Origin: Pseudoclavibacter sp. AY1F1
GTDB taxonomy: Bacteria; Actinomycetota; Actinomycetes; Actinomycetales; Microbacteriaceae
Length of the DNA: 64,000 nucleotides
Assembly: GCF_002931075.1 (NCBI RefSeq)
Contig: NZ_PSTQ01000013.1
Location: forward strand, 1-64,000
Direction of reading: 5' to 3'
Shown: positions 46,124-56,300 of the stretch, piece after piece
Layout: every line of letters starts with the position of its first letter
Numbering within the stretch: position 1 is the first letter of the stretch
Position numbers and translations under genes: made by a program
The notes under the pieces: model-generated
Seen by the model: only the letters and a program-made list of their open reading frames with translations
The model's database searches: none
Told to the model about the DNA's origin: nothing

Positions 46124-47656
46124 TCACCACCCTGCTTCCCTGAGCGCCGCTCTGGCCTCGTCTCGTGCCGAATACTGGATCTTGCTGCCCGCGACCTCGG
46201 TGTAGCTCTCGTGGCCAGGACCGGCAATGAGGATAGTGTCATCGGCCCCCGCGAGCGAAACCGCCTTGCGGAGCCCAAGGCTCGCATCCGCGATCTCGTA
46301 GAGCTCCCGGTCAGGGTGGCTCGCCCTCGCGCTTTCGACCAGGACCCGCCTGATCTCGTCCGGGTCTTCCGTGCGCGGGTTGTAGTCGGTGATGATGACG
46401 ACGTCGCTGCCAGCCGCCGCGACCCGTGCCATCTCGGGACGCTTCGTGCGGTCGCGGTCTCCGTCGGCGCCGAAAACCATGAAGAGGCGGCCCGTGGTCA
46501 TCTCTCGGAGCGCACCGAGCGTCTGCTCAAAGGCGTCAGGCGTGTGCCCGTAGTCGACATAGAGGCGCGGCCCCTTGTCGCCGGAGACGAGCTCGAGGCG
46601 ACCGGGCACGAAGGCGTCGATGCCGCCGTCTCGCTCGAGCACCTCAGCGATCTCGCCGAGGTCGTAGCCGGACTCGACGAGCATCGCGATCGCGAGCCCG
46701 GCGTTCGCGGCCGAGAACCACCCTGGCATCGGGATGCTCGAGTGCAGCACGCGGTCGTCAGGGCTCGTGAGCGTGAAGCTCGTGCTGCCGCCTTCGGCGC
46801 CGGTGACGACAAGGTTCCAGTCGGCCTCGACGCCTGGCTTGGAGGAGATCGTCGTGACCGGGATACGGGAGTCCTCGACGACGCGTGCGCCCCAGTCAGA
46901 GTCGAGGGAGACGACGCCCCGGCGTGCACGCTCGGGCGTGAAGAGCTTGAGCTTCTCGCCGAAGTACGCCTCGAAGTCGACGTAGTCGTCGAGGTGGTCG
47001 TGCGAGAGGTTGATGAAGCCGACGACGTCGAACTCGATTCCGTCGACGCGGTGTCGCGTGACGGCCTGCGCCGAGACCTCGATGCTCGCCGCGTGCACAC
47101 CAACCTCGCGCATGCGCGCGAGCAGGGCGTGGAGTTCGCTCGCTTCGGGGGTCGTGAGGCTCGCCTCGATACGCTCTTCGCCGATGCGGCGCTCGACCGT
47201 CGTGGTGAGGCCCGTCACCACCCCGAGCTGCAGCAGGAGGCCGTCGAGAATGTACACGACGGACGTCTTGCCGTTGGTGCCTGTGACGCCGAAGAGCTTC
47301 GGCTGGTCAGGGTCGGTGCGGTAGATCCACGCGGAGACATCGCCGAGGGCCAGGCGAGGCTCCTCCGTCACGAGCACGGGGACGCCGAGCTCGCCGGCGA
47401 GCTCGGCACCGGCAGCGTCGGTGAGGATCGCGACGGCGCCCGCCTCCTCTGCGTTCGCCGCGTAGCTGGCACCGTGCACTCGCGCACCCGGCAGCCCCAC
47501 GTAGAGGTCGCCGGCTTCGACGTCCAGCGATGAGATGGAGACGCCGGTCACCTCGACCTGGTCGACACCTTCTGGGGCGTCGAGTCCGAAGTGCGCGCAC
47601 AGCTCAGAGAGCGAGCGCGGCACTGGATGGGATGGACGGATGCTTGCTGCGGGCAT
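46124..47656 (-). CDS. murE: UDP-MurNAc-dipeptide--diamino-acid ligase MurE, atypical DNPR motif
   Basis: A 510-residue Mur ligase adding the third stem residue. The ATP loop GTNGKT is at 126-131 and LSHDHLDDY follows. The substrate-specificity motif, DNPR in meso-diaminopimelate enzymes, reads Tyr425-Asn-Pro-Arg428 (ITDYNPRTEDP), with Tyr replacing the first Asp. Since many Microbacteriaceae carry ornithine, diaminobutyrate or lysine instead of meso-diaminopimelate, this MurE may use another residue. That is inference. The ATG at 47656 lies 23 bases after ftsI. Confidence 0.94.
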   Translation of the reverse strand: MPAASIRPSHPVPRSLSELCAHFGLDAPEGVDQVEVTGVSISSLDVEAGDLYVGLPGARVHGASYAANAEEAGAVAILTDAAGAELAGELGVPVLVTEEPRLALGDVSAWIYRTDPDQPKLFGVTGTNGKTSVVYILDGLLLQLGVVTGLTTTVERRIGEERIEASLTTPEASELHALLARMREVGVHAASIEVSAQAVTRHRVDGIEFDVVGFINLSHDHLDDYVDFEAYFGEKLKLFTPERARRGVVSLDSDWGARVVEDSRIPVTTISSKPGVEADWNLVVTGAEGGSTSFTLTSPDDRVLHSSIPMPGWFSAANAGLAIAMLVESGYDLGEIAEVLERDGGIDAFVPGRLELVSGDKGPRLYVDYGHTPDAFEQTLGALREMTTGRLFMVFGADGDRDRTKRPEMARVAAAGSDVVIITDYNPRTEDPDEIRRVLVESARASHPDRELYEIADASLGLRKAVSLAGADDTILIAGPGHESYTEVAGSKIQYSARDEARAALREAGW

Positions 47657-47679
47657 GACTTCCTGTGCAGTAGTGCGGA

Positions 47680-49449
47680 TCAGAACGTGGTCGGGATGGT
47701 CGGCCACGGACTCGGCGATGGCGCCACCCGGTTTGATTGGAGAACGTACGCCATGACATCGTGCCACGCTGGCGCGGTGGCGGCGCTGCCCCTCATCGTA
47801 GTTGGCTTCATGATCGAGACCGTCACGACGTACTTGGGGTCGTCGATCGGGGCGACGCCGGCCATCGACGTCATGAAGCTGCCCTCCACGTACTGGCCCT
47901 GGCCGTCGGAGACCTCCGCGGTACCCGTCTTGATGCCGACACGGTAACCAGGGATCGCCACCTCGTTCGCGAGGCTCCCGCTCTGTGCAGTGGCCTCGAG
48001 CAGCGTGAGCGTGTCTGCCGCGGCCTGCGCGGACACGACCTGTCGGGCGTCGCCCGGCTCGGTCGCCACGAAGCCGTCCTCCGTCTCACAGCCTTCGACG
48101 AGCTGGACCGGGAGCCGCTGCCCGCCGTTGGCGATCGTCTGGTACGCGCTCGCCATTTGAGGAGCGGTGACCTCGAGGCCCTGGCCGAACATCGTTGCGT
48201 AGTTGGTCTGCGGGTCCCACTCGTCATATGGGCGAACCGTGCCGGACTCCTCACCGAGGAAGTCGGCCTCGGTGTCGGCGTTCAGGCCGAAGTCGAGCAT
48301 GTAGTCGTAGCGTTCGGCGGCGCTGAGGCGCTGCCCCATCATGGCGATGCCGATGTTGGAGGAGCGCGTCATGATGCCGGCGGCGGTCCAGCGCTCATCG
48401 CCGTGCGCCCAGTCGTCGCCGAAGCTGACATCCGTCTGCTCGAAGCGGCCGGGAACCGTGATCTGCTCGCTCGGCGTGGAGAGCCCCTTGTCGAAGACCA
48501 TGGCTGCGGTGAGGGCCTTCATGGTCGAGCCCGGCTCGAAGGGCGCGGTGAAGGCGCGGGAGCCGCGGGCCTCGGTCGCGGTGGCGCCTGGGTCGTTGGG
48601 GTCGACGGACGGCCAGTCCACGGCGGCGCGGATCTTGCCGGAGTCGACCTCGGTCACGACGATGTGCCCCCACTCGCCGCCCATCGCCGTAACCTGCTGT
48701 GCGAGCACCTGGAGTGCGTAGTACTGGAGGTCGGCGTCGACCGTGAGCTGGAGCTTGCCACCCTGCTTGGCCTCGGTGAGGGTGACCTCGGTGCCTGGGA
48801 TGCGCACGTTGTCCGCGCTGCGCTCGTACGTCTCCTCGCCGTCGACGCCCGCGAGGCATTTGTTCTGCGAGAGCTCGAGCCCGGCGAGGGGCTCTCCGTC
48901 CGCGCCGAGGAAGCCCGTGAGGTTTCCTGCCACCTGCCCATTCGGGTAGACGCGGGCGGCCTCGCGCTTCGGGTAGATCCAGGGAATCTCGAGCGCGCGG
49001 ATCTTCTCGTATGCCGCGAGCTCGAGACCGCGGCTGAGGTACGCGAAGTTGCTGTTGGGGTCGATCGCGAGAGCCGCATCCACGACGCCCACGAGCTCGG
49101 CCTGCTGCTGCCCGGTAACGGCAGCGATCTCGCCGAGCGCCTGATCCCTCGAGACCGTGGCGACCTTGCCGTCGTCACCCTTGCGATCGAACTCGTCGAC
49201 ATTGACGGGGGCGACCGTGAGATCGAAGCGGTCGGCCGAGTCGGCGAGGATCTCGCCGTTCATGTCGACGATCGAGCCACGCTCGCTGAAGATCGTGCTG
49301 GAGACGCCGCGTTTCGATTCGGCGTCGGCGTTGATGGTCGACGCCGAGACGAGCTGCACGTCGATCAGGCGCACGCCGAAGGCGACCAGGACCGCGGTCA
49401 CCAGGATGATGACGAGGCCAGCCCTGCGCCTGGACACTTTCGGTGACAC
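47680..49449 (-). CDS. ftsI: Septal class B penicillin-binding protein FtsI (PBP3)
   Basis: A 589-residue transpeptidase with one N-terminal transmembrane helix (about 10-29), a PBP dimerisation domain and a transpeptidase domain. Active-site motifs are S308-T-M-K311, S363-S-N365 and K507-T-G509. It cross-links septal peptidoglycan together with FtsW. The GTG at 49449 follows GGAGGA. It lies 36 bp after the ftsL-like gene. Confidence 0.96.
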   Translation of the reverse strand: MSPKVSRRRAGLVIILVTAVLVAFGVRLIDVQLVSASTINADAESKRGVSSTIFSERGSIVDMNGEILADSADRFDLTVAPVNVDEFDRKGDDGKVATVSRDQALGEIAAVTGQQQAELVGVVDAALAIDPNSNFAYLSRGLELAAYEKIRALEIPWIYPKREAARVYPNGQVAGNLTGFLGADGEPLAGLELSQNKCLAGVDGEETYERSADNVRIPGTEVTLTEAKQGGKLQLTVDADLQYYALQVLAQQVTAMGGEWGHIVVTEVDSGKIRAAVDWPSVDPNDPGATATEARGSRAFTAPFEPGSTMKALTAAMVFDKGLSTPSEQITVPGRFEQTDVSFGDDWAHGDERWTAAGIMTRSSNIGIAMMGQRLSAAERYDYMLDFGLNADTEADFLGEESGTVRPYDEWDPQTNYATMFGQGLEVTAPQMASAYQTIANGGQRLPVQLVEGCETEDGFVATEPGDARQVVSAQAAADTLTLLEATAQSGSLANEVAIPGYRVGIKTGTAEVSDGQGQYVEGSFMTSMAGVAPIDDPKYVVTVSIMKPTTMRGSAATAPAWHDVMAYVLQSNRVAPSPSPWPTIPTTF

Positions 49450-49485
49450 GGTGGTCCTCCCCCTTCGGCCCTGCTCTGTGTGGAT

Positions 49486-50043
49486 CTACCTCGTGGAGGG
49501 AGAGCGCAGCTCGGTGACCGACGGTACTTCAGGCGCTGCCGCCGACTGCGGTGAAACTCCGTCGGCGCCGGTTGCCGGTGCCGCGGGCTGGGTGACCTCG
49601 TTGGTGACGAGCCCCGTGTTGATGGGTGCCGAAGTGCCAGTCGAGCTCGTGTCGGTTGCGAGCGAGCCGCTGCAGACCTGCAGGAACGCCTGCGAATCGG
49701 TCGGGACCATGCCGAGCTTCGTCGCCTCGACCGCGAGGTTCTGCGCGGATGACATCGCGCTCAGCTCCTCGAGCGCCGCCGACTCCGCGCGCTGCAGCTC
49801 GGTCTGGCTCTGTTCGAGGCCGCTGACCTCGTACGCGCCCTGCGAGATGGCGATGCTCAGCGCGAGCTGCGTGACGAAGACGCCGGCGAGGATGCCGAGC
49901 GAGATCATGACCGAGCGGAAGCTCCACAGGCTGCGGATGCGCGGGGCCTCGACGAGTCGCAGCCGCGGGGTCTGCTTCTCTGGAGCAGCCTTCTGGCGAC
50001 GGGGGGACGTTGATCCTCGGAGGATGCTCGTTGCTGCCGTCAT
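49486..50043 (-). CDS. ftsL: FtsL-like divisome protein
   Basis: A 185-residue bitopic protein. A basic cytoplasmic segment of about 42 residues precedes one transmembrane helix (about 45-67), then a short heptad-rich coiled coil (about 72-112, SGLEQSQTELQRAESAALEEL). A Thr/Ala/Pro/Ser-rich extracytoplasmic tail of about 60 residues closes it. Sequence alone is not diagnostic, but this topology between rsmH and ftsI is that of FtsL. The ATG overlaps the rsmH stop (ATGA). The Rv2164c gene of M. tuberculosis, from memory, holds the same place. Confidence 0.75.
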   Translation of the reverse strand: MTAATSILRGSTSPRRQKAAPEKQTPRLRLVEAPRIRSLWSFRSVMISLGILAGVFVTQLALSIAISQGAYEVSGLEQSQTELQRAESAALEELSAMSSAQNLAVEATKLGMVPTDSQAFLQVCSGSLATDTSSTGTSAPINTGLVTNEVTQPAAPATGADGVSPQSAAAPEVPSVTELRSPSTR

Positions 50044-51050
50044 GCCCGTGGGCTCCTCACTCTGGCCACCGCGCGCAGGCGCACGGGAAGTGCTCTTGGG
50101 TTGATCTCGCCCTCGTCGACTCCGGCGCGCTCGGCTCCGCGCACGAGGCGCTCGAACTCGGGCTTGTGCTCGGGAAGCTCGACCGGCAACCCGCTCGGGG
50201 CGGTCGATGTGGTCTTGGTCTCGAAGAGGCGCTTCACGAAGCGGTCCTCGAGCGACTGGTAGGCCTCGACGACAACGCGGCCGCCGACGGCGACCCGGTT
50301 GAGCGCCTGGGGAAGCGCACGCTCGAGTGCGCCGAGCTCGGCGTTGACCTCGATGCGAAGCGCCTGAAAGACGCGCTTCGCCGGGTGGCCCGCGTCACGC
50401 TTGGCCGCCGGCGTCGCGCGCTGGAGGACGTCGACGAGCTGGCCCGTCGTCTCGATGGGGGCCTGGGCGCGCTCTCGCACGATCCAGCTCGCGTAGCGCG
50501 GCGCCAGCTTCTCGTCGCCGTAGCGATAGAAGAGCTGCTTGAGCTCCTCCTCGCCATAGCTCGCAACGATCTCCGCTGCTGTGACACCCTTCGTGGCGTC
50601 CATGCGCATGTCGAGCGGCGCATCCTGGATGTAGGAGAAGCCGCGGCTGGCCTCGTCGAGCTGGAGCGATGACACTCCGAGATCGAAAAGGACGGCGTCG
50701 ACGGTGTCGATTCCGAGTTCGTCCAGCGAGGAGTCGAACTCGTCGTAGACGGCGTGCACGAGCGTGACACGGTCGCCGAAGCGCGCAAGCCGACGGCCGG
50801 CCAGGCCGAGGGCCTCCGAGTCGCGGTCGAAACCGATGAGGCGGGCGTTGGGGCAGCGGTCGAGGACCGCCTCGCTGTGCCCGCCCATACCGAGCGTGGC
50901 ATCGACGTAGACGCTGCCTGCGGCCTGGAGCGCTGGGGCGAGGAGCTCGACGCAGCGCTCGAGGAGCACCGGCGTGTGCAGCGACGCCGGGTCGCGCTCA
51001 CTGTCGCCGGTGGACTGCGTGTTCTGGCTGTTCTGGCTGTTCTCTGTCAT
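50040..51050 (-). CDS. rsmH: 16S rRNA (cytosine-1402-N4)-methyltransferase RsmH
   Basis: A 336-residue SAM methyltransferase. Motifs are HTPVLLERCVELL, DATLGMGGHSEAVL and FDLGVSSLQLDEASRGFSY. The extreme N-terminus is a Ser/Gln/Asn repeat (NSQNSQNTQ) encoded by a 9-bp tandem repeat at 51015-51041 and is not part of the fold. The ATG at 51050 is taken as start; an ATG at 51086 is in frame. It is 194 bp after mraZ. Confidence 0.94.
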   Translation of the reverse strand: MTENSQNSQNTQSTGDSERDPASLHTPVLLERCVELLAPALQAAGSVYVDATLGMGGHSEAVLDRCPNARLIGFDRDSEALGLAGRRLARFGDRVTLVHAVYDEFDSSLDELGIDTVDAVLFDLGVSSLQLDEASRGFSYIQDAPLDMRMDATKGVTAAEIVASYGEEELKQLFYRYGDEKLAPRYASWIVRERAQAPIETTGQLVDVLQRATPAAKRDAGHPAKRVFQALRIEVNAELGALERALPQALNRVAVGGRVVVEAYQSLEDRFVKRLFETKTTSTAPSGLPVELPEHKPEFERLVRGAERAGVDEGEINPRALPVRLRAVARVRSPRA

Positions 51051-51244
51051 GACGGTCCGGGTTCCTCCCTGATCACTGATTCCCATCCGTTCTCTCTCCT
51101 CGTCTGGATTTCACGAGGGGAGCGAAGTGGAGGTTCCTTCTGCCGCCGGGGAAGTGGCGTCAGACGGGGCTCCTGCTGTGCTGCTGTGCTCTGCTGCGAG
51201 GGAAGGCGCTTCAGAGCGGAACGGCTGAGAATCGGCGGTCAGGG

Positions 51245-51676
51245 TCAGAAGAGTCCCGGGATCACCTCCTCAGCGGTCTCGGAGAAGGCGGCCTCGTTGG
51301 CCTCGACGTAGGTGTTCCAAGCCTCGGCATCCCAGATCTCTGCGCGAGTGCCGGCCCCGATGACCGCCAGCTCGCGGTCGAGCCCCGCGTACTGCCGGAG
51401 CTGCTGCGGGATCGTGACGCGGTTCTGGCGATCCGGGGTCTCGGCGTGCGCACCGGAGAGCAGGAGGCGCAGGTAGTCGCGCGCCTGCTTGCTCGTGACC
51501 GGTGCCTGGCGAATGCGGTTGTGCAGTTCCTCGAACTCGCTTGTCGAGAACACGTAGACGCAGCGGTCCTGACCTCGGGTCAGCACGACGCCCTCCGCGA
51601 GATCGTCCCGGAACTTGGCCGGAAGGATGAGCCGCCCCTTTTCGTCGAGCTTGGGCGAGTACGTGCCAAGGAACAT
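51245..51676 (-). CDS. mraZ: MraZ, dcw-cluster regulator
   Basis: A 143-residue AbrB-like DNA-binding protein with two tandem MraZ domains. Each has the DxxGR-type motif: [14 protein letters not shown] near residue 10 and [14 protein letters not shown] near residue 80. It represses its own promoter by binding direct repeats upstream, and a matching set is visible at 51703-51737. GGGAGG precedes the ATG at 51676. It heads the division and wall cluster. Confidence 0.96.
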   Translation of the reverse strand: MFLGTYSPKLDEKGRLILPAKFRDDLAEGVVLTRGQDRCVYVFSTSEFEELHNRIRQAPVTSKQARDYLRLLLSGAHAETPDRQNRVTIPQQLRQYAGLDRELAVIGAGTRAEIWDAEAWNTYVEANEAAFSETAEEVIPGLF

Positions 51677-51702
51677 GCACGCCTCCCTCCCAGTCGTTGA
51701 AT

Positions 51703-51737
51703 CCCCACATGCTCCACTTTACTCCACAACCACCCAC
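51703..51737 (-). promoter_or_regulatory. Putative MraZ operator: four GTGG boxes at about 10-bp spacing
   Basis: On the minus strand GTGGGT, GTGGAG, GTGGAG and GTGGGG follow each other at 10-, 10- and 9-bp steps, from 27 bp upstream of the mraZ ATG. Same-face direct repeats just upstream of mraZ are the known form of MraZ operators. TAGATG just upstream could be the -10 element. Confidence 0.65.
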
Positions 51738-51779
51738 ACATCTACGCAAACGCGAGCTTTGTCGCCTGTGAATGCAGAA

Positions 51780-51804
51780 TGAGGCCAGTAATTTACTGGC
51801 CTCA
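51780..51804. promoter_or_regulatory. Perfect palindrome upstream of the mraZ promoter
   Basis: TGAGGCCAGTA and TACTGGCCTCA form a perfect 11-bp inverted repeat around ATT, about 105 bp upstream of mraZ. It has no T-run on either strand and could be an operator or an mRNA hairpin. The rest of the 373-bp gap between mraZ and the DUF3040 gene holds the MraZ boxes, a terminator and a minisatellite. Confidence 0.5.
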
Positions 51805-51855
51805 CGGTGGTGGAGGGAAGTGGAGCACATCCACGTACTTTCGGGTACAAAAAAC

Positions 51856-51879
51856 GGGACCGGCCAGGTGGCCGGTCCC
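51856..51879 (-). terminator. Rho-independent terminator of the DUF3040 gene
   Basis: GGGACCGGCC and GGCCGGTCCC form a perfect 10-bp stem with a four-base loop. On the minus strand it is followed by GTTTTTTG, the classic form. It lies 170 bp after the DUF3040 stop, beyond the minisatellite. Confidence 0.9.
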
Positions 51880-51882
51880 GAA

Positions 51883-52001
51883 GTGGTGCTGCGTGGTGCT
51901 GCGTGGTGCGGAGTGGGGTGGTGCTTGGTGCGGAGTGGGGTGGTGCTTGGTGCGGAGTGGGGTGGTGCTTGGTGGTGCTTGGTGGTGACTTGGCGGTGGT
52001 G
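51883..52001. repeat. GTGGTGCT-based minisatellite (10-bp and 22-bp periods)
   Basis: Three 10-bp units of the GTGGTGCTGC type are followed by 22-bp units containing GGTGCGGAGTGGGGTGGTGC and then by shorter GGTGGTGCTT units. The array lies between the DUF3040 stop and its terminator. It would therefore be in the 3' untranslated part of that transcript. Confidence 0.88.
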
Positions 52002-52049
52002 AGCTCGCGCCGGAGCTAGGCCAGGTCTGGCCTTACTCCCGCTCGGGCA

Positions 52050-52433
52050 CTACTCACCCTGCTGCCGCTTGTCCCAACGGTTGCCGAGCTTGTCCATGAA
52101 CGAGCCGTCCGACGAATCGCCGCTCTTCGGTGAGGGGCGACCTGTTGGGAGCGGGTCAGATTGGGACGCGGCGCCCTTGGGTGCCGCGAAGGCGTACACG
52201 ACGCCAGCGAGCATCAGGACGAACCCGACGACGCCGAGGACGGGAATGTTGGTGGCGACGCCAGCGACGACAACGCCGATGCCGACAGCGACGGAAAGAA
52301 ACGCGACGACGACTGCTCGCGTGGTGACCGCAGCACCGCTTCTCGGCGATGTGGACACCACGTCCGCATCGTTCTGGTAGAAGCTGCGCTCCATCTCGTC
52401 AAGCAACCGCTGCTCTTGCTCAGATAGTGCCAT
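52050..52433 (-). CDS. DUF3040 membrane protein
   Basis: A 127-residue actinobacterial DUF3040 protein. The N-terminal motif MALSEQEQRLLDEMERSFYQND is typical (only part quoted). Two adjacent hydrophobic helices (about 40-62 and 67-85) and a hydrophilic, positively charged C-terminus follow. Function is unknown; homologues lie upstream of mraZ in many actinobacteria. It is divergent from the polyprenyl synthase across 87 bp. Confidence 0.88.
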   Translation of the reverse strand: MALSEQEQRLLDEMERSFYQNDADVVSTSPRSGAAVTTRAVVVAFLSVAVGIGVVVAGVATNIPVLGVVGFVLMLAGVVYAFAAPKGAASQSDPLPTGRPSPKSGDSSDGSFMDKLGNRWDKRQQGE

Positions 52434-52508
52434 GTTGACCTCGTGCTCAAGGGGCGATCGGAGCCCCGCTCCGAAGTATTGCGCCCATTGTAGGCGCGTG
52501 CACCTGGG

Positions 52509-52520
52509 TAGAGTGGTGTC
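52509..52520 (+). promoter_or_regulatory. Putative leaderless promoter of the polyprenyl synthase gene
   Basis: TAGAGT (52509-52514) is followed by six bases and the GTG start at 52521. No ribosome-binding site is present. Confidence 0.5.
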
Positions 52521-53603
52521 GTGTCTGAGAGTTCTGCGCTGTCCTCCAAAGTCCAGCGTCGTCTGGACGCCACAATTGCCGAGAACCTGCGAGTCCTGGG
52601 GCCTATCGGGGTCGATGTTCCCGCCTTCCTCGAGCAGGCGGCGGCATTCACGACCGGCGGCAAGCGACTGCGAGCCTCGTTCTGCGCCGCGGGCTTCAGC
52701 AGCGCAAGCGGCTCGTCAGAGCACAGCGATGCCGTCGAGCTGGCCGCAGCATCGATTGAGCTCTTCCACGCCGCCGCGCTTGTCCACGACGACATCATCG
52801 ACCGATCGGATACGCGCCGCGGCTCCCCCTCCACGCACCGCGCCTTCGCCAAGCATCACAGGGCCTCAGCGTGGGCTGGCGACGAAGAGCACTTCGGGCT
52901 GAGCGCCGCCATCCTGCTCGGCGACCTCCTCCTCGTGTGGAGCGACCAGCTGTTCGTGGAGGCTTGCGCCCTGGTCTCCCCCGAGAACGCCGTCCGAGCG
53001 CGAGCGGAGTTCAGCAAGATGCGCGGCGAGGTGACCATCGGCCAGTACCTCGACCTCGTGGAGGAAGTGGCCTGGCCCGTTGTGCCGATCGATGCCCGCG
53101 CCGCAAGGGCGAAGACCATCGCGATCTCGAAGTCGGCGAGGTACAGCGTCGAAGAGCCCCTCGTGCTCGGCGCGCTCCTCGGCGGAGCATCTAACTCGCT
53201 CGTCGAGCAGATCCGCGCGTTCGGGCTGCCTCTGGGACTCGCGTTCCAGCTCAGAGACGACGTCCTCGGCGTCTTCGGCGACGAGGCCGTCACGGGCAAG
53301 CCAAGCGGAGACGACCTCCGCGAGGGGAAGCGCACACTCATGATCGCCGCCGCGCAGGAGTTGGTGACGGCAGAAGACTCGGCACGCCTCGACGAACTGC
53401 TCGGCGACCAGGGCCTCACCGACGCCGACATCGAGTGGATGCAGGCGCTCATCACGAACTCCGGCGGCCTTCAGCGCACGGAGGAACTCATCAGTTCCTC
53501 GCTGAGGGAGGCACTCGCGGGCCTCAGAAGCATCGAACTCGACGAGTCGTCCCGACGTCTGCTCGAAGAGCTCGCGGAACGCACGGCGCACCGAGAGCAC
53601 TGA
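52521..53603 (+). CDS. Polyprenyl (geranylgeranyl-type) diphosphate synthase
   Basis: A 360-residue trans-prenyltransferase. The first aspartate-rich motif reads DDIID and the second DDVLG, with GGKRLRASF in the N-terminal part. It elongates allylic diphosphates with isopentenyl diphosphate for menaquinone, carotenoid or other isoprenoids; chain length cannot be fixed by eye. From memory it corresponds to IdsA2 (Rv2173) of M. tuberculosis, which lies near pknL. The 3' end faces the Rv2175c-like gene across a 19-bp repeat. Confidence 0.9.
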   Translation: MSESSALSSKVQRRLDATIAENLRVLGPIGVDVPAFLEQAAAFTTGGKRLRASFCAAGFSSASGSSEHSDAVELAAASIELFHAAALVHDDIIDRSDTRRGSPSTHRAFAKHHRASAWAGDEEHFGLSAAILLGDLLLVWSDQLFVEACALVSPENAVRARAEFSKMRGEVTIGQYLDLVEEVAWPVVPIDARAARAKTIAISKSARYSVEEPLVLGALLGGASNSLVEQIRAFGLPLGLAFQLRDDVLGVFGDEAVTGKPSGDDLREGKRTLMIAAAQELVTAEDSARLDELLGDQGLTDADIEWMQALITNSGGLQRTEELISSSLREALAGLRSIELDESSRRLLEELAERTAHREH

Positions 53604-53668
53604 TGCCGCATCGAGACCACAGACACCGCGCCTAGGTACTGAATTTTCGCCGAGACCCTATTGCCACG

Positions 53669-53731
53669 CCGAGAGCAAAGTTCTGTGCCGAGAGCCAAAT
53701 TTTGTGCCTAGAGCAAAGTTTTGTGCCTAGA
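53669..53731. repeat. 19-bp tandem repeat, 3.3 copies, containing a stop codon
   Basis: Units at 53669, 53688 and 53707 begin CCGAGAGC, CCGAGAGC and CCTAGAGC; a fourth starts at 53726 (CCTAGATC). The TAG stop of the minus-strand Rv2175c-like gene (53729-53727) lies in the first bases of unit 4. The repeat is AT-rich compared with its surroundings. Confidence 0.88.
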
Positions 53732-54071
53732 TCGCGAGCAGCTGGACGGCGTGGCGCACCTGGGTCTTGCGCCCCTGCACCAGAGCGTCAAGCGGGGCGA
53801 CGCCGAGGGTCTCGTCCACGCTCAGGAGCCACACCATCTGGTCGTGCGCGCTCAATCCGGCGTCGCCGAGGAGGAACAGCGTGCCGCGGAGGCCAGCAAG
53901 TGGCTCACCATCCTTGATGAACTCCTGAGGGATGCGCGGCTCGCGTTCAATGCGGAACGACAGCAGCTGCTTGTCCTCGATCAGGGTCGACACTCGACCC
54001 GTCGAGACGCCGAGCTCTGCTGCGGCCTGGGGAATCGTGTACCACTCGCGGGTACTGAAGACGTCACTCAC
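53727..54071 (-). CDS. Rv2175c-like helix-turn-helix DNA-binding protein
   Basis: A 114-residue protein with an N-terminal winged helix-turn-helix (WYTIPQAAAELGVSTGRVST...) and the C-terminal domain of the Rv2175c family (DAGLSAHDQMVWLLSVDETLG). The M. tuberculosis homologue binds DNA and is phosphorylated by the kinase PknL next to it. Here a PASTA kinase gene is likewise adjacent and divergent, 109 bp away. The GTG at 54071 is used. Ser6 and Thr7 in the short N-terminus are candidate phosphosites (inference). Confidence 0.88.
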   Translation of the reverse strand: MSDVFSTREWYTIPQAAAELGVSTGRVSTLIEDKQLLSFRIEREPRIPQEFIKDGEPLAGLRGTLFLLGDAGLSAHDQMVWLLSVDETLGVAPLDALVQGRKTQVRHAVQLLAI

Positions 54072-54167
54072 GTCTCACATGGTCGCAGACGCGGCCCCCG
54101 GATGCGAGCTGATGCGATTCCTGGGCCCCTGCGGTGTTTCATCCGGAAGGCGCAGGCATCGTCGGGC

Positions 54168-54180
54168 TATCCTGCACGAC
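54168..54180 (+). promoter_or_regulatory. Putative leaderless promoter of the PASTA kinase gene
   Basis: TATCCT (54168-54173) is followed by seven bases and the GTG start at 54181, with no ribosome-binding site. Confidence 0.5.
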
Positions 54181-56217
<2,037 letters not shown>

Positions 56218-56220
<3 letters not shown>

Positions 56221-56286
56221 CTCTAGCTCTAGCTCTAGCTCTAGCTCTAGCTCTAGCTCTAGCTGTAGCTCTAGCTGTAGCTGTAG
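56218..56286. repeat. CTCTAG hexamer repeat with twelve in-frame TAG codons
   Basis: After the kinase stop TAG (56218-56220), eleven hexamers follow without a break (eight CTCTAG and three CTGTAG). The period is two codons, so every unit repeats TAG in the kinase reading frame. The run ends at CTCGAC. It lies directly before a bidirectional terminator. Confidence 0.97.
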
Positions 56287-56300
56287 CTCGACCTGCTGAA

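Noticed and set aside
36104-51676. Missing ftsA or ddl as evidence of gene loss
   Set aside because: Actinobacteria normally lack ftsA, and ddl is commonly encoded elsewhere, so the cluster is complete for this phylum.
54072-54085. Leaderless promoter for the Rv2175c-like gene
   Set aside because: No TANNNT hexamer lies 6-7 bases before its GTG.
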